Source: Alkalilacustris brevis (GTDB taxonomy: Bacteria; Pseudomonadota; Alphaproteobacteria; Rhodobacterales; Rhodobacteraceae). From it: 39,675 bases of DNA. Position 1 is the stretch's first letter. Every line of letters begins with the position of its first letter. The notes under the pieces are model-generated. The model did not search any database. It was given only the letters and a program-made list of their open reading frames with translations, and was not told the origin of the DNA. Where the stretch lies: assembly GCF_003350345.1 (NCBI RefSeq), contig NZ_QNVJ01000094.1:1-39675 (forward strand), given 5' to 3'. Shown here in pieces: positions 34,429-39,675 of the stretch. Position numbers and translations under genes: made by a program.

Positions 34429-36105
34429 TCAGGCGCGCGCCTTCCTTTGGCGTGGTTTCGGCGTGGCGGGTGTTTTCGCGGCAGTTTGTGCGGTGGCGGC
34501 CCGGGTGGCCGCCGCTGTCCCTTTGGCAGCGTGCGGGGCAGTCCGGGTGTGCGCCGAAAATCCCACCAGTGTCGCCCCGCCGGCGAGCGGGGTGAGCTGG
34601 CACAGCATGTGCCGTCCGTCGCGCAGCTGGATGTCGCCCTGCCAGTCGCGGCGCGGCCCGCCCGCGCCGATCAGGGTGCGCAGTTGCGCCCAGTGCGGCC
34701 CAGGATGCGCGCGGGCGCGCCAGCTTTCGATCACCTCGGCCACGCCCATTCGGTGCAGCCGGGTCGCCGAATCGTCTGGCCAGAGCGCATCATAGGCCTG
34801 GTTCGACATCACCAGCGCCCCGGTCGAGGAAAAGACCGCGATCGCTTCGGGCAGGCTGTCGAGCACGGCCTGCCCGGTTTCGATCTGGCTGCGGAAACGC
34901 CGGGTGAGCGAGATTTCGGCGCTGATATCCTCGATCAGGAAGGCCACCGCGCCATCGGGATGGGGCCGGCCCGTGACGCGATAGGTCTGCCCCGAGGCGA
35001 GCGACCAGGTTTCTTCGAAATGGCCGGCTGCCGCGGCGCGCTCCACTGCGGTGAGCGCTTGGCGCCAGCTTCGGTAATCGCGCGGCTCGGGGATCATCTG
35101 GCGGCTGCGCAGCGCGTCGAAGAAACTGTCGAGCGACGGCTGCCCGGACAGGAACTCCGGCCCCAGCGTCGTCAGGTCGGTCAGGGCAGGGTTGAACACC
35201 TGAAGCCGCCGCTGCCGGTCAAAGATTGCCAGCCCGATGGGCAGATTGGCGAAAGTGCGGGTCAGGGTGCGGATGAAATCGCCAAGCGATTTCTCGGCCT
35301 TGCGGGCATCGTCTGCGGGCAGGGCAAAGCCCAGCACGTCGCCCCCGCCGGCCGGGCAGATGCGGCAGTCGAACCAGCGTGGCCCCGGCTGTGTGTTGAC
35401 CTCGAGTCGCGCACTGAAGAGCGTGCCTCCAGGTGCCGTGCCGGTGTCTGCGGCGTCACCTGAAAGCCCCCTGGGCACGGTGTCGAACACCCGCGGCAGC
35501 GGCCAGGTCAGCACACCGGCGGCGGCATCGCGCGCGCTCGCCAGCGCAAGATAGGCCGGGTTGGCCCATATCACCGTGCCATCGCCGCTTTCGCGCCAGA
35601 CCGGGGCCGGCGCATGTTCGAGCGTCTGGCGCAGCTGAGCAAGTTCGGCCTGTGTTGCCAGGTGGCTGAGCCGGTCGATGGCGACAAGCTGCCCTTCGGC
35701 CTCGGGGTCGCGCAGCACAAGCCGTGCCAGCCCCGCACGCCATTCGGCACTGAGGTGCAGCGGCGGCGTCCCCGTGGCTGACAGGTCCATGCAGCCCTCT
35801 TCGCCCAAGCGCGCGATATGGTCGTGAAATGAAGGGATGCGCCGGGCCAGCCAGGCGGAAAGGCGCTGCCATTCGCTGCCCTCGCCGCCGATCGCGCCCA
35901 GCAGCGCGCGGGCCGGGCCGGAGGCATCGACAAGGTTTTCGCCGTCAAAGATGAAAACGGTTTCCGTGTCGTCCACATGAAACGGGATCACATCGCCCGG
36001 CCGCTGGCGCGCGGCGAGCACGATATGCGCGACCAGCAGCGCGGCCAGCGCCGAAAGAAGCGACGTGCCCGCCAGAACGGTGCCCAGGGCGAAACCGGAT
36101 ACCAT
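34429..36105 (-). CDS. Membrane-anchored multi-PAS protein without kinase domain
   Basis: The 558-aa protein has one N-terminal membrane helix (about 8-31), a linker region, and three PAS-like units at roughly 155-265 (LEHAPAPVWRESGDGTVIWANPAYL), 280-395 (FANLPIGLAIFDRQRRLQVFNPAL through AFLIEDISAE), and 405-515 (LDSLPEAIAVFSSTGALVMSNQAYDALW). The end is an Ala/Thr/Lys/Pro-rich basic tail (about 525-558). There is no H-box, HATPase, GGDEF, EAL or HTH domain. GGGGG precedes the ATG at 36105. It lies 159 bp downstream of regB on the same strand and may be co-transcribed. A sensor role, perhaps through protein contact, is inferred; the function is unknown. Confidence 0.85.
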   Translation of the reverse strand: MVSGFALGTVLAGTSLLSALAALLVAHIVLAARQRPGDVIPFHVDDTETVFIFDGENLVDASGPARALLGAIGGEGSEWQRLSAWLARRIPSFHDHIARLGEEGCMDLSATGTPPLHLSAEWRAGLARLVLRDPEAEGQLVAIDRLSHLATQAELAQLRQTLEHAPAPVWRESGDGTVIWANPAYLALASARDAAAGVLTWPLPRVFDTVPRGLSGDAADTGTAPGGTLFSARLEVNTQPGPRWFDCRICPAGGGDVLGFALPADDARKAEKSLGDFIRTLTRTFANLPIGLAIFDRQRRLQVFNPALTDLTTLGPEFLSGQPSLDSFFDALRSRQMIPEPRDYRSWRQALTAVERAAAAGHFEETWSLASGQTYRVTGRPHPDGAVAFLIEDISAEISLTRRFRSQIETGQAVLDSLPEAIAVFSSTGALVMSNQAYDALWPDDSATRLHRMGVAEVIESWRARAHPGPHWAQLRTLIGAGGPRRDWQGDIQLRDGRHMLCQLTPLAGGATLVGFSAHTRTAPHAAKGTAAATRAATAQTAAKTPATPKPRQRKARA

Positions 36106-36264
36106 GAACTACCCCCATCAATTCACATGCCACGTTGTGACGACGCTGCGGTTTACAGTTGGAGGGCAATGGTTAACCCGCCGTTAAGGCTGTGGGTTTC
36201 TGCCGGAGATGCAGCCGCATTTCAGCCGCCGCCGGGGCCGGCCCGAACAGGAAGCCGCGCTGCG

Positions 36265-37680
36265 TCAGAGGGGAAAGGGCTGATTTTCGCCCAGGGCTTC
36301 GCCGCCGATGGTGCAGATCCGCTCACGCGGCCAGGTGACTTCGGCCTGCGCGCCGCTGCGCCCGTCCGGGCCATCATCGGGCCGCGTGAGGCCCGCGCCC
36401 AGCCGCCAGCTTCCCGCATCGCCCAGATTGGCGAAGCGCAGCCGCGCGCCGGTGCGCTCCAGCAGGGTCTTGGCGATGAACAGCCCCAGGCCCATCCCCT
36501 CGTAGCCGGGGCGCTCGTCGAGGGTGGGCACACCGCGGCGCTGCCGCACGAAGGGCTCGCCGATGCGACCCAGAAGCGGCGGCGGAAAACCCGGCCCGTC
36601 ATCGGTGATCCTGAGCGTGATCTGCCGGTCATTCCAGAGGGCCTCTACCCAGACGGTCTGGCTGGCGAAATCCACCGCGTTCTGGATCAGGTTGCGGATG
36701 CCGTGGATCACCTCGGGGTAGCGCAACACCTCGGGCTGGCGGGGCTCGGCGCCCTCTTCGGCGACAAAGGAAAAGCGGATGTCCTTGCCGCGCGCGGCAT
36801 GTGGCTCGGCGGCTTCGCGCAGCACTTCGGCCAGCGGTGCGTGGCGCAGGTGCAGATCGTCCTTTCCGGCGCGCCCCATGGAGCGCAGGATATCGCGGCA
36901 GCGGTCGGCCTGGCCGCCGATCAGCTCGGCATCTTCGCGCAGGTCCGGCCGGTCGTGCAGCTCGTCGGCCAGTTCGGTGCTGACCAGCTTGATGGTGGCA
37001 AGCGGCGTGCCCAACTCATGCGCGGCCGCGGCCACCACGCCGCCCAGGTCGGTCAGCTTCTGCTCGCGCGACAGCGCGGCCTGGGTGGCCAGCAGGGCGT
37101 CAGACATGGTGTGAATTTCGGCCGCGACGCGGCGCGAATAGAACCCGATGAACAGGATCCCGATCACCAGCGCCAGCCAGAAGCCGAACACCAGCAGCGG
37201 CGGCACCGTCAGCAACTCGCCCGTCTTGAAGCGCAGCGGCACGTGAAAAAAGGTAAGCAGCGTGACAAGCCCGATTGCCGTCGCTCCCAGAAACAGCGTG
37301 CTGCGCAGCCGCAGCGCGGTCGCCGAGATGGTGATCGGCGCCAGCATGAGCAGCGCGAAGGGGTTGGTGATGCCGCCGGTCAGATAGAGCAGGAAGGCAA
37401 GCTGAGTCAGATCGAACAGCAGCGTTAGCAGCGCCTCGCTTTCCGACAGCCGCTTGGTTTCGGGCGCCGACAGCACGGCGACCATGTTCGTGACCACCGA
37501 GGCCCCCACCGCCAGGTAGCACAGCACCAGATCGAGGCTGAGTCCCACCACCATGTCGGCGGCGGTGATTGCGGCGAACTGCCCCAGGATCGCCAGCCAG
37601 CGCAGCATGACCAGCGTGCGCAGCCGCACCCAGTGGCTGTGGGTGCTGCGCGAGGCGGGTTCGGTATCGGGGGGGGTCAT
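36265..37680 (-). CDS. regB: Redox-sensing histidine kinase RegB/PrrB
   Basis: RegB autophosphorylates under reducing conditions and phosphorylates RegA, controlling photosynthesis, respiration and fixation genes in Rhodobacter relatives. The 471-aa protein has about six membrane segments (residues 22-185) with the ubiquinone-sensing GGITNPF at 102-108, the H-box AAAAHELGTPLATIKLVSTEL with His221, the redox-active Cys261 in DRCRDILRSMG, and the N/G boxes NLIQNAVDFA, DDGPGFP and GMGLGLFI. ATG at 37680 begins MTPPDTEPAS. It is divergent from senC across 99 bp, as in Rhodobacter. Confidence 0.96.
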   Translation of the reverse strand: MTPPDTEPASRSTHSHWVRLRTLVMLRWLAILGQFAAITAADMVVGLSLDLVLCYLAVGASVVTNMVAVLSAPETKRLSESEALLTLLFDLTQLAFLLYLTGGITNPFALLMLAPITISATALRLRSTLFLGATAIGLVTLLTFFHVPLRFKTGELLTVPPLLVFGFWLALVIGILFIGFYSRRVAAEIHTMSDALLATQAALSREQKLTDLGGVVAAAAHELGTPLATIKLVSTELADELHDRPDLREDAELIGGQADRCRDILRSMGRAGKDDLHLRHAPLAEVLREAAEPHAARGKDIRFSFVAEEGAEPRQPEVLRYPEVIHGIRNLIQNAVDFASQTVWVEALWNDRQITLRITDDGPGFPPPLLGRIGEPFVRQRRGVPTLDERPGYEGMGLGLFIAKTLLERTGARLRFANLGDAGSWRLGAGLTRPDDGPDGRSGAQAEVTWPRERICTIGGEALGENQPFPL

Positions 37681-37779
37681 GTCGTGTCCAATTGTCACAT
37701 CGCCGCGAAGCGCCATTGTTAATGGGCGCGGTTTGCGCGATCAATGCGCTGTTTCGAACTTCGGCAGCGGGAGAGTGCC

Positions 37780-38406
37780 ATGACTCGGGTCTATGCGGTT
37801 TCGGCTGCGGTTCTGGCGGCTGTCTTTCTTGGGGCGATTGCCTATTTCGTGTTGTTCGGCCGTGGCGGCGGCGATGCCTTCGCCCAGTGCCGCGATGCGG
37901 GCATAACCGTGGCGGGCGACACCATCGGCGGGCCCTTCGAGATGGTCGATCACACAGGGCGCAGCGTGACCGATGCCGATGTGATCACCAGGCCTTCGCT
38001 GCTTTACTTCGGCTATACCTTCTGCCCCGATGTCTGCCCCATCGACGTGGACCGCAACGCCATCGCCACCGATATCGCGCAGGAGCGCGGCTATGACGTG
38101 CAGCCGGTGTTCCTGACGGTCGATCCCCGGCGCGACACGGTCGAGGTGCTGGGCAATTTCGTTTCGAACATGCACCCCGACATGATCGGGCTGACCGGCT
38201 CGGAAGAACAGGTGCGCAAGGCGGCGCAGGCTTATCGCGCCTTCTACCGCGCACAAGACCCGGGCGATGACCCCTATTACCTGGTCGATCACTCGACCTT
38301 CAGCTATTTCGTTCTGCCCGAGCACGGTTTTGTCGATGTCTTCCGCCGCGACATGGCGCCCGACGCGCTGGCCGAACGCATGGCCTGCTTCATCGACGCC
38401 TCGTGA
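37780..38406 (+). CDS. senC: SenC/PrrC, SCO1-family copper chaperone
   Basis: SCO proteins deliver copper to the CuA or CuB site of cytochrome oxidases; the Rhodobacter member also influences redox signalling through the Reg system. The 208-aa protein has an N-terminal membrane anchor (about 5-26) and a thioredoxin fold facing the periplasm. The copper ligands are Cys82 and Cys86 in FCPDVCP, and His171 in YYLVDHSTF. GGGAGAG lies 5 nt before the ATG at 37780. In Rhodobacter regA follows senC, but here the next 263 bp hold no gene and an SDR follows. Confidence 0.95.
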   Translation: MTRVYAVSAAVLAAVFLGAIAYFVLFGRGGGDAFAQCRDAGITVAGDTIGGPFEMVDHTGRSVTDADVITRPSLLYFGYTFCPDVCPIDVDRNAIATDIAQERGYDVQPVFLTVDPRRDTVEVLGNFVSNMHPDMIGLTGSEEQVRKAAQAYRAFYRAQDPGDDPYYLVDHSTFSYFVLPEHGFVDVFRRDMAPDALAERMACFIDAS

Positions 38407-38669
38407 GCGCGCAACACGCAAGAGCATGAATGCCGCCAGTGCCGGTCGGCGCGCGTAAGAAATGGTTTCCCGCCGCGCGCGAGGGGAAAGCAGCCTGTCA
38501 GCAGCTTCGGGCGCTTGTGTGTCCCTGCGGATCCGTGGCATAGCCCCGGCCAGATGCGGCCGCTGACGCCGCGGCGCGAATGGCGCGTTGTTCTGTCGCA
38601 TGTGATTGCAATGGGCGGATACCGGCCCGCGGCACGGGCAGGGCGCCGATCAGCAGATCAGGAGGAAAC

Positions 38670-39425
38670 ATGACCAAACCCCTTTCCGGCCGGGTGGCCG
38701 TTGTCACCGGCAGCGCCAAACGTATGGGCAAGGCGATCGCGCTCGAACTGGCCCGCGATGGCGCCGCCATCGTGGTCAACTCGCTCTCGGACGAGGCGGC
38801 GGCCCACGCCACCGCCAAGGAGATCGAGGCCCTGGGCAGCCGCGCTGTCGTCTGCATGGCCGATGTCACGCAGGAGGAAGACGCCGCGCGGCTGATCCAG
38901 ACGGCGATCGACAGCTTCGGCCAGCTCGATATTCTGCTCTCGGTGCCCTCGCCGCGCCCGCAGGCACCGATCGAGGAAATGAGCCTCGAGACCTTCACCC
39001 ACACGCTTTCGGTCGTGCTGAACGGCGCGTTCCTGACCATCCGCGCCGCCGCGCCCCATATCCGCAAGAGCCCGGCGGGGCGGATCATCACCCTGGGCGG
39101 ACAGGGCACACATCGCGGCGCCAAGAACCGGGTCAATGTCTCGGCCGCCAAGGGCGGGCTGGTGGGCATGACCCGCACGCTGGCGCGTGAATTCGGTGGC
39201 GATGCCACGGTCAACTGCGTTGCCCCGGGCACCATCGTCGATGACAGCGACAGCCCCGAAGCGACGGAAAACCGGCTCAAGCTGACGCCCGTCGAGGGGA
39301 TCCCGATGGGCCGCCCCGGCCGCATCGCCGATGTCACGGCGATGATCGCCTTCCTGTGCTCGGACAAGGGCGGCTATATCACCGGCCAGACCCTGCATGT
39401 CGGCGGCGGCTCGGTCATGCCGTAA
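38670..39425 (+). CDS. Short-chain dehydrogenase/reductase-like protein lacking the canonical Ser and Tyr
   Basis: The 251-aa protein has the classical SDR Rossmann fold: VVTGSAKRMGKAI (about 11-23) for the cofactor, MADVTQ (about 63-68), and a C-terminal SDR end (CSDKGGYITGQTLHVGGG). The usual NNAG is replaced by SVPS at about 91-94. The catalytic Tyr of YxxxK aligns with Val157 (VSAAK, Lys161 kept), and the catalytic Ser aligns with Gly144; Asn118 of the tetrad is kept. GGAGGAA precedes ATG at 38670. It could be a divergent enzyme with another mechanism, a binding protein, or an enzyme recruiting other residues. Confidence 0.88.
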   Translation: MTKPLSGRVAVVTGSAKRMGKAIALELARDGAAIVVNSLSDEAAAHATAKEIEALGSRAVVCMADVTQEEDAARLIQTAIDSFGQLDILLSVPSPRPQAPIEEMSLETFTHTLSVVLNGAFLTIRAAAPHIRKSPAGRIITLGGQGTHRGAKNRVNVSAAKGGLVGMTRTLAREFGGDATVNCVAPGTIVDDSDSPEATENRLKLTPVEGIPMGRPGRIADVTAMIAFLCSDKGGYITGQTLHVGGGSVMP

Positions 39426-39442
39426 GCGGCGTTGCCCGAGGT

Positions 39443-39467
39443 CGGCCCGGGCGATCGGTCCGGGCCG
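39443..39467 (+). terminator. Hairpin downstream of the SDR gene
   Basis: An 8-bp stem (CGGCCCGG and CCGGGCCG) with a 9-nt loop lies 18 nt after the SDR stop. There is no U-tract, so termination is tentative. A second small stem (TGCCCG/CGGGCA, 39531-39546) could serve the converging E2 gene. Confidence 0.4.
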
Positions 39468-39581
39468 CGCCCATCACCAAACCCCCGGACCGTTACGACA
39501 AACCGCCCTGCGCAAACATCTCCGGCCGCCTGCCCGAGGCCGGGCATGGCGGGGCTTCTCGATTGAGAAAGACTCCCCTTC

Positions 39582-39675
39582 TCACATCATCAATTTCAGT
39601 GGATTTTTGATGTATTGGGTTATTTTTGCGAGGAATTTGGCGGCGTCTGCGCCGTTTATGGCGCGGTGATCATAG
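39582..39675 (-). CDS. 2-oxoacid dehydrogenase E2 (dihydrolipoyl acyltransferase), C-terminal fragment
   Basis: The window's last 94 bp, read on the minus strand, encode a 30-residue C-terminus beginning YDHRAINGADAAKFL and ending LKLMM before TGA. The DHRxxxG core is the acyltransferase active-site region of E2 subunits of pyruvate-type dehydrogenase complexes; the His is present, but the usual Asp of HRxxDG reads Asn. The rest of the gene is outside the window. Codon choice (AAA, AAT, ATA, TTG) is AT-richer than the neighbours. It is convergent with the SDR gene. Which complex it belongs to cannot be told. Confidence 0.8.
   Translation of the reverse strand, partial: YDHRAINGADAAKFLAKITQYIKNPLKLMM

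Noticed and set aside
32569-35463. A 964-codon open frame on the plus strand
   Set aside because: It runs antisense across murU, amgK, tsaE and part of the PAS gene, all with clear family motifs. Its translation is Arg/Pro/Ala-rich with no recognisable domain, as expected for the shadow frame of GC-rich genes.
37240-37256. CACGTGAAA core in regB
   Set aside because: About 11 of 16 positions match parS, with almost no match in the left arm; this is not distinguishable from chance.
37681-37779. RegA binding site in the regB-senC gap
   Set aside because: The region is GC-rich with GCGGC-like pieces, but I could not find a good match to the degenerate RegA consensus, so no site is called.
38407-38669. 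A small gene or RNA between senC and the SDR gene
   Set aside because: No open frame with a ribosome site and no convincing RNA fold. Only a loose TTTCCC/GGGAAA pair at 38466-38489 was seen, which is too weak to call a terminator.
1-39675. CRISPR arrays, tRNA or rRNA genes, insertion sequences or prophage genes
   Set aside because: No regularly spaced direct repeats, no tRNA cloverleaf or rRNA motifs, and no transposase, integrase or phage structural motifs were seen on either strand.

Overview
The window is about 39.7 kb of GC-rich alphaproteobacterial chromosome. It most likely comes from a Rhodobacteraceae member (Rhodobacter/Roseobacter/Paracoccus-like). The basis is the gene order (rho-mnmE-mnmG-rsmG-parA-parB on one side and maf-aroE-coaE-dnaQ-secB on the other), the RegB/SenC pair, the alphaproteobacterial AddA/AddB type, and an mnmG that starts with a parS-encoded FHVKH peptide. 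Nearly everything is core housekeeping DNA. No rRNA, tRNA, CRISPR array, prophage or insertion sequence was seen. The only clear accessory gene cassette is a BrnT/BrnA toxin-antitoxin pair.

Layout. 0-7 kb: mutS, the hrcA-grpE heat-shock pair, and an rph-rdgB-hemW run with overlapping genes. 7-14 kb, minus strand: hemJ, rho, mnmE, mnmG, rsmG, parA, parB, with two perfect 16-bp parS sites. 14.46-14.85 kb: a roughly 400-bp intergenic region with an AT-rich tract and DnaA boxes, proposed here as the chromosomal replication origin; genes on both sides point away from it. 14.85-17.6 kb, plus strand: maf-aroE-coaE-dnaQ, overlapping. 17.6-22.4 kb: secB, fxsA-like, a Tim44-domain protein, mltA, smr, and an alpha/beta-hydrolase lipoprotein. 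22.5-25.1 kb: hslU and hslV, split by brnTA on the opposite strand. 25.1-25.25 kb: a Rho-independent terminator and a 106-bp nested palindromic element. 25.25-34.2 kb, minus strand: tsaE-amgK-murU-addB-addA-trxA, mostly coupled by ATGA overlaps. 34.4-38.4 kb: a membrane-anchored multi-PAS protein, then regB divergent from senC. 38.7-39.4 kb: a short-chain dehydrogenase-like protein that lacks the canonical catalytic Ser and Tyr. The right edge holds the C-terminus of a 2-oxoacid dehydrogenase E2.

How the parts work together. ParA, ParB and the parS sites next to the candidate oriC form the chromosome segregation system. The window looks like the origin-proximal domain, and a third, one-mismatch parS lies in addA on the other side of the origin. 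HslUV, GrpE/HrcA, SecB and thioredoxin serve protein quality control. AddAB and MutS serve DNA repair. MltA, AmgK and MurU fit cell-wall turnover and recycling. RegB and SenC fit redox control and cytochrome oxidase assembly, although regA is not beside them. I found no large undescribed system. The most interesting items are the origin/parS architecture, the TA cassette wedged into hslVU, the palindromic element at the trxA stop, the catalytically atypical SDR, and the output-less PAS protein beside regB.
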